From: Steinernema hermaphroditum
Lineage: Eukaryota > Nematoda > Chromadorea > Rhabditida > Steinernematidae
Direction of reading: 5' to 3'
DNA length: 64,000 nucleotides
Assembly (NCBI GenBank): GCA_030435675.1
Contig: CM059625.1
Location: 17,670,001-17,734,000, forward strand
A model generated the notes under the pieces. It had not been told where the DNA came from. It saw nothing but the letters and a program-made list of their open reading frames with translations, and did no database searches. Both the position numbers and the translations under genes were made by a program. Position 1 is the stretch's first letter; each line of letters starts with the position of its first letter. Shown here piece after piece: positions 33,870-46,599 of the stretch.

Positions 33870-36512
33870 CTACAACGCAGTTTGAGCGAGTGCACGCTTT
33901 GCTTCGGTCGGTGGAAGCAAATCCATGTTGCGAACGCTGTTCGGAGGCATGTCCATGTAACGCAATAGAAGCACGTTCGTGTCGTACTTGAAAACATCCC
34001 TTTTTGCTTGGTAGAGCAGCGCTTCGTCGCCTTTCAGTTCGGCCGTCTTCTTTCCATGGACTTTCTAAGCGTCTTTGCTGAAAGCGTTGCAAATTTTTTA
34101 AACTTACATGGATGTGGCCGCCAAATTCACGAAGCTGGCTCCTAATTGTGCATTTTTTGAAAATGCAGCTGATGAATAAACCATGATGATTGGCAACATG
34201 TTGGCGTATCTCGTACAGACCGGGCTTCAAGTTGAAAATGGTTTCCTTGCAAAATGAACACTGAAATAGAGGAAACCATGAATGAATACGACTTTTTCCT
34301 TACCTTGAATACGTATTTTTGTTGCTCGCGGAAAGGAAATGCGCTAGTTTTCTGTGACGCAGAAGTTCTATAAAAGACACAGAGAAATGTAAAAACGCGC
34401 AACACTACTTACGCTGGAGAGCTTAAACAGTTTATGCAGTTTGGAAATAAAGCGGATTCTCCAGCAGGCACTGCCACTGGCTGCGGGTTACCCGTAGCCA
34501 TCATATACTGCAACCACCGCATGTGCGCACTACCGTTGCGGAAGGCGTTGAACATGTTTAGCAGGCCAGCAGCGTTTTGTGGGGGGAACAGAGCGTTCTG
34601 AACAGTTCCAGTGGAGCTGAAACCACAACTTTCCATGGTCTACATTCAATGGATTTTACCTTGGCCCAAATATACCACCTTGCAAGTTCCCAGAAGATGA
34701 TACCATATTGGTATTTTGTTGCTGAATTTGTTTATCGACAGTGAGTACCCTAAAAAAGTATCACGCTCTGGTGTTATTCATGGCGTCGTACTGTTCGGTG
34801 GCGGTCGCATTCAAAATCGATTCATCTTCAGAAATTGACGACGATCGCTCAGCTTTTTCCTTCGGCGAAACGCTGAGTAAATTAGTAGGATCTTCAGGTA
34901 AGTCCTGCGGAGAAGTGCTGGTGTCTGACCTCAAACAGTACAAAATTCAATTAATCGCGTGAGTGCAAATAAATACGTGATGTTGGGTTCCAAAGACGGG
35001 AAGTGCTCTACCGTAACATCGGATTGTAACATAGTTGAAGTATGCTGTTCGTTTCGCGGTAACCCAAGAACATCGCGAAGCCTTAACGCAGTGTTTTTAC
35101 ATAAACGCATTTATACATAAACTTACATAAACAGCCTTGTGACAAACTCTTGCCCAGGCAGAGGAATAGCACAGCTACTAGCAGCAATAGCAGCGTTGCG
35201 TTCTGCGTCGACTAATTTACGGACATCCTCCGGAAGATGGTCTACCATCGAAGATTTCCCATTCGAGCTAAAGAAACTTCTTTAATACTCAGTCTGTATC
35301 GGATACGTATTCAAGAAAAGGGAAAAAGACGAGAGAATGGATACGACAAGATTTATAAAGATACCACCTTTTGAGCCTGTTGCATCAATTCTTTTAATAA
35401 GAATGTGGCGTAAATTCATTTTTTTTTATTTTATGATGGAAATTTCCAGAAATGGTCCCATCTTTAGCCCTTCCATCGATTAAAGATAGAGTACTCAAAT
35501 ATCTGTGTTCGAAGAATCATGTTACAAGAATTAAAGCTTACGCTTAGTTTGTACGTAGTTTAGTTTCAAGAAAATGACACACGTTTAGGCCCGCTGTTGT
35601 GAAATAATGATTACCCATGTGCCTTGTCGTTTTCCTTAACGTTCCTCAGCGCTGATGGAAAAACGATTTTAGCGATATTGTTGATGTGGTTCTTTTCGAA
35701 CTCCGGCATTTGTGATGGCAACAACACATTTTGATAGCAGTCGAATGTTCTGAAATTCACATTTATGGTCCAGTCACATGATGGAGTAAAACTGATTGAA
35801 GCGTTCCGTCGGTGGTTCTAGCGTTAGCGTATATTCTTTTTTGTTTAAAGTTGAGTCCATATTCTTTATTGGAGACTGCTGTTTCCTCCTTGATAAGAGT
35901 AGAATACGAACCACCAAAAACAATTTACCTTGTACTTTTTGGAGTAGGTTCTACATTGTCCGTTAGTTCATGCACTTCACAAGTCTCATTCAGCTCGGAA
36001 GGATCAGTCGCATGCTGACCGCTTTCCACAGGTTGCTTTGATCGTCTAAAAAAAACGCGTAAGCGTGGCACTCAATGTCTGTTCACCTTTTATGAGGAAT
36101 TTCGGCTCTCGCGCCAGAAAGAATTGACTTCTTAGGACGTTTGCAAGACTTACGCTCAGGTGTAGGCGAACGTCTTTTTGGTCTAAATGAGAGACATATA
36201 GATCAGTAGCGAAGAATAATCATTAGTAATGAATATTCGCAGTGATATCGCTACTACTTACTAAAAATAGTGAAAAACACGACAACTTCGGTTTTTTTGG
36301 ATCTGCATTGTTTTCATAGGTAAAATTATACTTTTATGACTACAGCACAAAAGCGTTGTCATATTAGCTGTTAACCGGTGCTTTTACGAACAAAACCGAA
36401 TAACGGTCAAGGGACGGAAACGTGCGCCTTACGTGAGGATCTGTTCAGAATGCTCGAGTGCATCAGGTTCCCGCTCGGCGTCATTGGTGACTTGAGGAGC
36501 AGAATCCGCCAT
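33870..36512 (-). CDS. nuclear C2H2-like zinc-finger protein, unidentified
   Basis: Reconstructed from exons that join in phase across 43-46-nt introns for the 3' half; the 5' half is less certain. The start ATG at 36512 (MADSAPQVTN) follows a TTTGCAG acceptor. Early exons are charged, with a basic nuclear-localisation-like run (PKRRSPTPERK). Middle exons are Ser/Gln/Asn-rich, including AVPAGESALFPNCINC. The C-terminal part holds two zinc-finger-like motifs: CSFCKETIF...HVANHHG, and CIFKKCTIRS...GGHIHKVHG with its last His across a splice junction. The protein ends NMDLLPPTEAKRALAQTAL. I do not recognise the family; DNA or RNA binding in the nucleus is a reasonable guess. Its downstream neighbour is transporter copy 3, same strand, 1.6 kb apart. 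Confidence 0.65.
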
Positions 36513-37967
36513 CACGCTGCAAATAAGATATTATCAAAACACAATGAGAACGCAACAAATTTCTTTGCTGATCGGCGGAAATGGCAGAAGTTTCAAAAGA
36601 AAAATCGACTTGCAAAAATTGTTGCGTCTATTACTGTCCGACGAAATCAAACGACCCCTCCAATGGAGATCGCCGTGCTTACTGCACGACATGAAAGGTG
36701 CAGCCTCATCGGCCGCTCACGACAGTGCGGCACCTTGGGGAGGACAGCCCAAGAAAGGATTGTGCCCGCCAATAGCGGTCTGATTACGAATGCGATTTGA
36801 GGTACTGATGAGGTAGTCCGTTTCACGCGAGTACATTCAACAAATCCATTTTGCCGTACAAAAGGGAGCACCGAAGAGGACTTTGTGGATCAGTCAATAA
36901 TGCCCAGAATGGGACGCAGCCGTCAGCCGCATCCCGAACTGGTAGGTGATGAGCGCTTGATCATCGTCCACGTAACAGTTGAGTGAGTCGTGAGTGAGTC
37001 GACTCTCAGTGATTAATGCATGACTGAAGGAAATCCTTTCCTCATGTGTAAATGGACGTCGAGAGGTGTGCTGAATGTTAAGCATTCATACCATATCCTA
37101 TGAAGTGCTCTGGCCAACATATATCGATAAGGACGTGTCCTTGCAATTGTGTCCGGATTTCATACATTTTTCCAAGTCGTTCGTTCCACCGAAGGAAACA
37201 AAACAGTGTCCAAAAGGTACGCAGAATTTCAACCAAAGCGTTATCAAGATTTTTCACATCAGAATATAGAACCATTCATGCAACCAAACGTAAAAGATGA
37301 CCAGACATCCAGCAGTTTAGGGGAGATAAACGCAAAGAAGTCGTATATAGTATGGCGTAAACGCTTTCTTGTCCGCTACCATGGGTCACGTTAGCAGCCA
37401 GTACTTCTTCGTCTCCTTTCTAAGAATGAGCGGGAAAAGATCGGAAAGTTGTCGGCAGCTTTGAAGAACTCAGTGAACGAACAGGACAGACGCGTAAGAT
37501 GCACTATTGCTTGAGAGATGCACTTTGCCTTTGATTGCATGTCTGCAGACAGATCGTTCATCCTTTTGGTCCATTGTCGATCGCGCATGTCGGAATGTGA
37601 AAAATTTACACACACAACACGGCAACAGCTACCTGGGCAAATGCATGATAGAACAAATACCTCCACAGCCTGTTGTCAAAACTCTAACTAAGCATTTCCG
37701 AAAAATCGCAATTTTTTGGGAATTCGACAATTAAAACGATTTGCGCAGTCACCTTGCCCGCAATCAGCTTCATGCATACTGTTGAATGCAATTCCTTACT
37801 GACATACTAACATGCTTAGTTATAAATATTTTTATCAGAAAACATCGTATGTACAGTCTTGCTGAGCATAAGTCATAAACGGTCATTGCTACCCGTGGAA
37901 AAGAATCGATTGACCAGTTTGAAATCGGTAGTGAGAAGTGTTGGCAAGGCTTGAAAGACGATTGCCC
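36513..37967. other. intergenic, nothing recognised
   Basis: Short overlapping frames occur on both strands (for example plus 36378-36800 and minus 37391-37666), none with a motif or consistent splice borders. The right end is the 3' flank of the CDC50 gene. Confidence 0.45.
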
Positions 37968-39630
37968 TTATATGTACTTCATCTTCCTGTTTATGCACTC
38001 GTAGACGATCAGACCGCAACCGAGAAGGAACAGGAACAGTCCTACGGTCATATAGGCTATTCCAAGGAAGAAATTCTTCGGTCCACTCCAACTTGTTGTC
38101 GCTATGACAAAGTACTTTTTAATATTGAATTGCGCCACACCGTAGTCTGGAAATCTGACGTTGATAGAATGTTTCATTGCAATGCACTTACTGTATCTGA
38201 TCCGTAAGGTATAGTTTCCTGCCGGCAGTCCAATGTGAAATGTACTGTCGTCAGGTTGGGTTCTGTTTAGGGTACGGTATATTTTGCGAAAATCGGGAAG
38301 AGGCGCTGTGTTCATCCACACAATGAAATCGACATTCTCAAATCCCCGGCCAGTTTCGTCGTTTCCTACCTCACAAATAGGCGTCTGCCACCACGGGGGT
38401 TGTGTTGTCTTCTGGAATAAACTTGTTTCAACAATGACAACAAACGGCCGATTCACATACGTTAAAAGCGTCACACAACGTTTCGTTTAATGCTGGGTCA
38501 TATGGAGGATTCTTGTACTTTCGCTCTCGTTCGTAAGAATGGATAACGTTGCCGGCAGCGAATGGAACGTTCACAGTTGTACCATTCTCCATGGAATACG
38601 TCATAGAGAATGTGTCTAGAAAGATTATTATTATAAGCTGAGCACTAATACTATTGCTCAAAAGGTGATGTTCTATGCATATCTACATATACTGAAAAAT
38701 TCTAGGAGCAACTCTGCTACATACAAGACCCCAAAGAATTAAAAAACCAACCGTTAAACATTGAGTTGGCGACACTTCCACAGGGAGCAATTTTCAAACC
38801 GGAAGTCTCATCTTTCTCGTAAGGTGCGCAATTTTCTACGGACTCCAAATCGCCAAACAACTGCTGATCATTTCTGGACGCGATGTATTGACGAAGGTTT
38901 TGATAGAAGTTCGATAGGCCGTAGAAGAACACTACATCACCCTAAAAGGAATTCATCTTTCTAGTACATTTCTATCTTTGTTTCTTGTTCCGAAATGAGC
39001 GACACGAGATGAGCGGGTTACGTGACTTGCAAGAGATAGAACACAAAACAATGTGTCCCAGTCGAGTCAGATGTTCAGGACACCAGAGTGAGGTTCCGGT
39101 TTTTCTAGCTCCGCAAACACTAGTTGATTTCATCATTATGTTGCCAGAGTAGCAGACACGAATACACATCTACTCACCTCAAAACCTTGGTTCAAAATGA
39201 TGTGGTATTCGCAGATCGGTCCTTGTTTTTTTGTGATATCCAGTAAGCTTAAGGCTTTTGTGCCGTTCGTTGTTTTGCAGTCTGTGTAGTCGATAGAAAC
39301 TTCCGATGCTGAAAAGATAAACGGAAATAGGTGGAACCATCTTCGGCAGTGATAGAAATAGAGCGATTTAGTGTGATATGTACCTTTTTTGGCACCAAGA
39401 TGTAATAATACTCCGAGGCAAATGAACGCGGCACCGACAAGCATGAAAATCGGATATATACATCGTGCAGTGAGGAGGGGCCGCCATGCACTAAGCCTTT
39501 GCTGACAGAATTTTGACTCTGAAGTAAAATAGCTGTTTTAAGGACATTTACATACCATAAGCAAACCTGGAGGCTTATTGCGTTTGCCACGATGAATCTT
39601 CTGCAGATCGTCCGGTACGTTATTTATCAT
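37968..39630 (-). CDS. TMEM30: CDC50/TMEM30 family, beta subunit of P4-ATPase lipid flippases
   Basis: CDC50 proteins escort P4-ATPases out of the ER and take part in aminophospholipid flipping. The start is ATG at 39630 ([10 protein letters not shown]). An N-terminal TM follows ([20 protein letters not shown]), then a glycosylated luminal domain with Cys pairs ([25 protein letters not shown]), the family block [27 protein letters not shown] (two adjoining segments), and a second TM after [17 protein letters not shown], the hallmark of the family. Introns are short (45 nt near 38190-38146, about 52 nt near 38412-38463). A splice inside TAC-A|AC yields YNYGVAQFN, matching the conserved NYPV-like stretch. 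The model looks complete. C. elegans chat-1 is the named relative I recall. Confidence 0.93.
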
Positions 39631-39886
39631 GGCCAAGTGTTACAAAAGAAAGAGCATAACAGATGCTGCCACAGCCGACTGTTGAGTTGCCTGAAAGTAA
39701 GTGAAAAGTATGCAATCGGTGAAGCTACAAACTCCGACCGGAACGAACGAGCGTAGTTAAACAAATCCATTGTGTTGACTAGTCGCGCATTTGACTCTGT
39801 GCACACTGGGCCATGTCCAACTGCCTCGCGCACAGTCGCAAAAAAGTGCTAAGAGCACGGAGCCAAAAATCAAACACCATTGGAAG

Positions 39887-40290
39887 TTACTGGATAAGTA
39901 CTTCTTCACACTGTGCTGCTCGAGAACACGAAATGAGAAAAAGCAGAACGGCTAACAAGTGCTGTGACTTCAATTGGTTTGGAACTGTTTCGAACCGTTC
40001 TTCGTGGCTTATAATAGTAGTTTGCAGCAGGTAATCCAATGTATATCTCTTCGCTGTTTTCGTCTTCTTTTGAGTGAACATCAGAACACGCTACATGATA
40101 CCGCTCATCAGTGTGATAATTTTGCACAAGTTCAATCCCACTAACGAGTTCTAATGTTTCCAGAAACGACTATTGTAGATCCCTCTACTGTAACTTTTAG
40201 TTTGAAAATAATATGGTCGGTTGTACTGGACACAGCAAAACTGCAACAGATATTTCCAAAAACGAACGCGGAGAAGAACACGTAAGACAT
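39887..40290 (-). CDS. possible small secreted or membrane protein
   Basis: A frame starting at ATG 40290 begins MSYVFFSAFVFGNICCSFAV, a good signal-peptide candidate, followed by IIFKLKVTVEGSTIVVSGN. Downstream in another frame the sequence reads ELVQNYHTDERYHVACSDVH and so on, and a third frame ends with the hydrophobic segment HLLAVLLFLISCSRAAQ. The frames need at least one intron to connect and I could not find clean borders of plausible length, so the model is tentative. It could also be a degenerate gene. Its 3' end lies about 260 bp from the CDC50 start, same strand. Confidence 0.25.
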
Positions 40291-40699
40291 ATCATATGTT
40301 GCCTCAGCCGCGAACGATCTAAACAGTTCCCATGATAACGCGCGGCGTGCCCAAGGCAATCAATCGATGCGGCCCACGCATTGAATTCCTAAGAACAAGC
40401 ACACGCAATGGGGCGGAAGGGACAAACGCAGCCGATGTGAGGGCACAAATATTCGAAGAAGATAACGATGACGCATATAAGAGAAGGAAAAGGTGCGCTC
40501 CGTAATTCTAACCCCCGATTTGGGGATGCGCGGCCCATTCGGTTCAAATCGAAGAGAGCGCAGTCTCCAGTCGCTCGCCGAATGATGTGGGTGTTGAGAG
40601 GTCCCTTCGGTGATAGAGACGACGAAAAAAGATAGAGCGGCAAACAAAACCGTCTTGCGGAAGACCTGCTTGAATCGAGCAAACAGAACCATGCACAAC

Positions 40700-42897
40700 C
40701 ATGTACTTACCTAATGACTTACTTCGCGGTCACAGCGAAGCATATAATCGGGAAGATATGATATTCGAATTTTCCGCTTCTGAACTCACTCTCTAAACAG
40801 CTTTTGCGTTAAATGGCGAACAAAACAGAAATGACTTCTCGAATAAGTTTAATTATTGTTTATCACGATGTTAACATTTGTCTAAAACTTCTTTATTTGA
40901 TAGTTCACGAGATCCTGTGAGTGACGCATACATGAACACGATCCCATGAGTCCGAAAGCGTCTACTTCAGGCGGTAAACATAATGACATCACTTAACATT
41001 GTTAACATATGTAAATAAACATAGTGTGTAGGTGGTAAACCTTAGACCCACAGAAGAATGTGAGATTGTGCGGTGCCATCAAGAAACGGAAAATAGATTT
41101 TTGCTTACAGTTCCTCGCTAACATTTTGGATCCCGATTTCTCTGAGCTCTGTCATATTTGAACATTTTTATAGTAAAGATCCAGCTAACGTAGAATATCG
41201 TTAATGTTCTCCAAACAATGGAAGCTTTTCTCATGTGTACTATGAGTGTATTATTAGGGGTCATTAATTTCTGCACTGTGAATTTAGCATTGTTTACCGT
41301 AATAATTTATTTTGAGGCCATCCGTCTATCACATTCATATGATGTTGCAGAAATACACAAGCGTACATACTGAGAGTCGAATCGAAGTGTTGCATGACTG
41401 GAGATTAAAGGAAGCACCGTGAATAAAAACTTTTTAAGCGCGACCTACATCAGGCTATTACAATGTTGCTAGTGCAATATATAGTACTGGACACAATCAA
41501 TAGTACACGTAATCGAGTGACTGAAATCATCTATAGAGCATATGTGATTGAATTGAAGAAGAGAGATCGCCCGCAACGCAAAACACCCATTGAATTTTGT
41601 AGAAAGCCACACACCACAGCACAAATGCGTTTTAAGGAAACAGGACAACTTGCAACAATTTTAGGAAAAGAGCGATTAAAGCAAAAAGCGCGGCGTAGTT
41701 AAGCAACAAATAATTAGAATTGTCGCTATGCGCTATGCTGAATTTGGCTTTAGTGCGATTGCATATACACCTTGATTTTATGAAAGATTTGTTATGACGC
41801 GCTATTCGGAGAACTTGGTCATATCGGCAGTTCCGACAGAAACCGAGATGGCTCATCTTGACGCGCATGACCTCCTCAGCTGTTGGTCTACCTCTGCCTC
41901 CAAGCGCATTTCTAAAAATGGTGTCAAGAAGGGAAAAATTGTAGGATCATGTGAAATACCTTGTCCACGAAAGTTTCCTCATTAGATCCGAGTCGCATTC
42001 GTCATCAGAACAGAGAGAGCCAAGATCTTCGACACTTGATTCAGATTCTTCGCCTTGTTCTCTGCGCACAAATAGGACTCTATTGAGAGGAAGAGTCAAA
42101 CATGGAGATGTATATTTTGGAACTACTGGAGACGCTTCCCGATGACAACGGGAAAGCAGCACTTCCGATATTCTCAAAGGCGACGCTACTTGCTCAGCAA
42201 GTTGTTCGCAGCTCCCGTCTTGTATGTCAGACGATGTCGAGACCGACTGTACCATACGATTACAGCGTCGGCCAACAGATCCCTTGCGGGAAGGAGTAGC
42301 TGATGCAGAACGAGTCATTAGTTGAGGGATGCGTGATCGCGGTAGAGAAGACGAGCTGGCGGCAGATCGGTAGCTGCAAGCGGTCATCACCCTTCTACGA
42401 AAGGTATTGGTATCGGGTGAGTTGGCAGGTGTTTGACTAAAAATATAATCAATTTGGTGTTGATTATAAATATACTCACGTATTCATGTTCGCATCAAAC
42501 GCACAGTTCCAGCTCTTTACAATGCCATATACTGAACTGTACAGCATGTTGTTCTCATCCGAGGACTTCCCGGTAGAAGCTGATGAAAATGAAGATGACC
42601 TTGCCGAGTCTGACTGATGTGAAAATGAACCAAGTTCCCAGTTTATGGGACTGCAAGGAGTTTTGGGAGCATTGCATAGTGGGTATAGTGTGGTGTGTGG
42701 TATTTGTGGTTGCGAGGACGGTCGGGTACAGAGCTTCACCGCTTTCCATGGACACCAGCGGGCACGAGACCGCGTGCCCTGGGGAACATGGAACTCGCAT
42801 CTCCAGTACCCGCTGTTCCCATTCTTGTGAGTGCGTTGCGGGCAACGGCGTTTTTTGAATGGCTAGCTGAATTTATCCTAAAAAGCGATGATGCACA
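40700..42897. other. intergenic, possible unsupported exons
   Basis: A minus-strand frame at 41947-42390 is Ser/Arg-rich (SRIPQLMTRSASATPSRKGS) and could be an exon of a regulatory protein, or a further 3' exon belonging to the kinesin locus, but it lies beyond the kinesin stop codon. A neighbouring frame at 42476-42739 is also polar. Neither was recognised. The remainder appears empty. Confidence 0.35.
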
Positions 42898-45800
42898 TTA
42901 GCGAGCCAAGGACTTTGAGTACCTAGACGAACTAACACTCTTTGATAGAGGAATTCTAGAGTCTCTACGGGTTGAGGGCAAATGTGCCGCATCGATGACC
43001 ACGTTGTCGGTCTCCTCTTTCTTATTCTGAAGTGAGTGTATGATGTGTTAGTAAGAATATGTGGGATCGAAACACGAAAAAAGGGAGAATAACCTACCTT
43101 GCTGTAAAGCGTTAACGTTTTTTGGTACGAACTTGTTTGCTGTGGCAGCTGTTCCAAATGCGAGAAGGAAATCACGTTCTCTCCACTAAATCGCATAATC
43201 TCCTCCGGGATGAAAGGATCGTCGTTAGCCGGGCACGTGGCAGCTGGCGATCGCACCTTCCGGCCCATCCGATGTCTGAGTCGGGTCAACGAGCCTTTCT
43301 CGTAATCGGATATGGGACGTCGCATTCCCATCACCGAGACCGGTCGCTTTGTGCTATTCACCACTGGCGCAAAGTTTCCGGAGTTTGTTGACATTGACAC
43401 ATCGCTTCCGCCAGTGCCAAGACCGGAATCGACCATACGACGGAAGGAACTGTCTTCTTCGGTAGTGGTCAGATGGTTGCTTTCGAACGAAGAGCTGCTC
43501 TTCGGGCGCTGCTGCCCTGGCTGCAGAATAACCCAGTCGAGTTCGTCTTCGTCGAAATAGGCACGCTCCTTCAAACGTTCGCGGGTGTCGGGAGGAATGA
43601 AGTTTTCCACGATAAGCAGTCTAAAAGTAGCAAATAAGCAAAAAATGATCTCATGATTAATTGGAAAAGTGCGTCAGACAAAATACATTGACGAAAACAC
43701 GGCATGACAACTTACTTTAACTTCAATTCCTTATTAATTTCAGTTAGTGAATTTTCGAGGTCCTGTCTCTCTTCTGAATGTGATATACCACTATCCTGAA
43801 TATCTCCCTTGATCTGAAGTTTGTGATGATATTAATGTTCTATTCTTTCATCTCCTACTTGTTGAATTTTCGCAACCATCTTTTTCAGCTTTTTTGTTTT
43901 TGCATCGACTTCTTGCCTGAGATTTGTGAAAGTTTGGTGAATTTCGGCGGTATTATCCTCGTGAGCTTCTAGTTCCTGAAGAATTTCCCGTTCTCGACGC
44001 TGAAGTAGTAAACGTGAAGCGGAGTTTACCCTGGTATATCTACCTTCTGATCGGCCAGTTCTATTCGTTTCTTTTCGAGTTGTCTCTGCTGTTCTTTCGT
44101 CTGGTCGAGTAGGTTTCCGTCTCCAGAGAGCAGTTTGCTCTGCATAGTGCGGATTTTGGCAGCAACGGCCGTTTGTGCTTCCCGTTCTTTGGCCAATTTA
44201 AGGGCGTTCTCCTCCATTTCGGTGAGGATCTTTCGCTTTTCGTCATCGAACAGGTTTGTGTCGGCGAGCACTGCTCTTCGGTCTTCATCGAGCTGCTTTT
44301 GTTGTTTACGCAGATGTTCTTCCATTTCTTTCTCAACTAAAAATTGTGTGATTCACGTTAGCTAAGTGGTTATTACCGTCGCCTAGGTCGTTTTCCTCCC
44401 CATTAGCTACGGTAGTTCGCTTCGTCTTCTTCCGTTTTCCAGCTGAGTTTGCTCTTTTTTCGAGAACGGCACGAAGTCGTGCTATTTCATCCTGTAAGAG
44501 GTTGAATTTCTAATAGTGTATGTCACTTTATACCTGGAACTCTCTCAAAAGGGCGTCCTTTGGATCTTCGTTGATCTTCGGCTTGTTTTTGATGTTTTTG
44601 GCCCTGTTGGCGTATCTAAGCGTTCCCAGTGTTTCGTCAAAATTATACGATGCTGGACCGATATTAGCGACCATAACAGTTTTCGAGTTTCCACCGAGAG
44701 AATCTGCAATATATCGATAAGTATTGGGATCCGGTACTCGGACTCCGAACCTTGCAAAAGCCTAGTTAGCTTCGAGTCTCTGTAGGGAACGTGACTGGAT
44801 TTGCCGTCAACAAGAGCTGATATCACGTTTCCCAGTGCAGAAAGCGAAAGATTTATTTTCGTCGCCTCTTTCAGTCGTTCACCAACGGCACCCGTTTTCG
44901 TTTGTCGCTCACTACCTGCCAAGTCAACAAGGTTTAATCGGCCGACACTAAACTGTTGCATGGTAGTCGTAATCATCAATATTTACGAACCGTATATGAT
45001 TTTCCCCATCAGGACCAGGCTCGCTGCATTCTATTGTGATGATGAAGATTGCATGGGAACGACTGCTATGCTCATTCATGTTCGTACGTCTTAATTAGGG
45101 GAAATGCGCGATCGAGCTCAGAAGCGTGAGAACTCACCCCACTGAGCGATTGGAATTTCCCACGGACATTACATGCTTGATTTCCGCCACGGATTTCGTT
45201 GCAAACGTCGAAAGATCTTTGACGTAGACGCCGACATCGGGCCTTTCCTTCAACTCCAAGCGGGCTTTTGAGTCTTTATTGAGCAAATCACGAATTTCCT
45301 CCTATAATATACCGCCAGCCTTAGACACTATTTTTATTTATACCTGGTAGATTTCCAAATAGCTGGCTCTGACTAAATATTGCTGATTTTGAGACTGAGC
45401 AATGTGCTGGAATATGTGCTCGAACGAATTGGGTATGACTCCCCGAAGCTCAGGGACATCGGCGACTCCTTCCATGGTGAATGTTTTCCCGGTACCCGTT
45501 TGGCCATAAGCGAAGATGGTTCCGTTGAATCCATTGAGCACGGAGTTGACAAGGTCGCGGAATGTCTCGTCATAAAGGTCGATTTGTTTGGAGCTACCAT
45601 CGTAAACGGAATCGAAAGTGAAGCACTTCGGTGGCTCACTGCTGTCCTTCGGATTGCGCATTTCCACCACACCTCGGTTTGGGTGCATGGACACGATACT
45701 GAAAGTACACGATGCAACTTAATCCAGGTGCGTCCTAAGCCTGTCCAAACGGTTATGTAGTGGCCCACCTCGTTAAGTTCCATTTTTTAAACGGAATGGG

Positions 45801-46573
45801 ATAGTGCATGATAGTATCACGTAATCGGGGGTATCCCGTAATTGTTTTGTAATGCCACGAATGTCAGCAACCAGCACCAATCACGAATTGAACGGCAAAA
45901 TACCTTTGTTTTCGATTTTAAGAATGTACCATAGAAAGTAATGGCATTTCCGTTACTCTCTCATATGTCACTGCAAAACGTAGGTCCCCAGGGTTTCATC
46001 CTCGTCTAGGCAGTTTGATGCAAAAGAATGTCGCACCAGTTTCCTTTGGGATTAGGTGTTTTGAAGAATGCAATAACTGGCTTCCAGCTATGACTAACGG
46101 AAACATTTCGTTTAGCTGCGTTATAGTAACTGTTTCGTCTCCATTTCAGCGCAATCCCTGCTTTATAAGAATTATTCATCATAATGGATTCCGTGTGATA
46201 GCTGTCTTTCACGCGGTTGTGAACGAGATGTTTTCACCTGCAGGTAGTAAATTTCGTTCCACCTGTTAGGTTTTTCTATGTCTGCGCAATGCATAGCTGA
46301 TACCCTAATGAAACTACGTCATATGACGAACACAGTAGTTTTTCGTCGATATGTGTGCCAATTTGCATATTTCAAGGCCACACGCGCATTCACCGACGGA
46401 GGCCAACCGCCATCATAGTTGATCACCGAGATAAGAAGTGACAGAATGACTTACTTTTGATGGCCTTGCTTGATTTCCGTTTCCGACAAAGGACGGCATC
46501 GCACAACGACTTTAATCGATTCACCATTAGCAGCACCGTTTCCGGCGGTTCGCGGTCGCACCGGTAGCGCCAT
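42898..46573 (-). CDS. KIF3B: kinesin-2 motor subunit, KIF3B/KLP-11 type
   Basis: A plus-end microtubule motor of heterotrimeric kinesin-II, which drives intraflagellar transport. The start is ATG at 46573 ([10 protein letters not shown]), leading into [13 protein letters not shown]. The motor domain shows the P-loop GQTGTGKT, switch [11 protein letters not shown], switch II DLAGSE, and the neck-side block [37 protein letters not shown] and DGENHIR favour KIF3B over KIF3A. An acidic/basic hinge (KRKKTKRT) is followed by a coiled coil (from [18 protein letters not shown]) and the tail block [22 protein letters not shown], with [12 protein letters not shown] as in KIF3B. It ends SKSLAR then stop. 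The short exon between exon 1 and the [10 protein letters not shown] exon was not resolved. In the nematode, expressed presumably in ciliated neurons. Confidence 0.92.
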
Positions 46574-46599
46574 TGCCTTAAAGGGAACGACCTGAAAAA

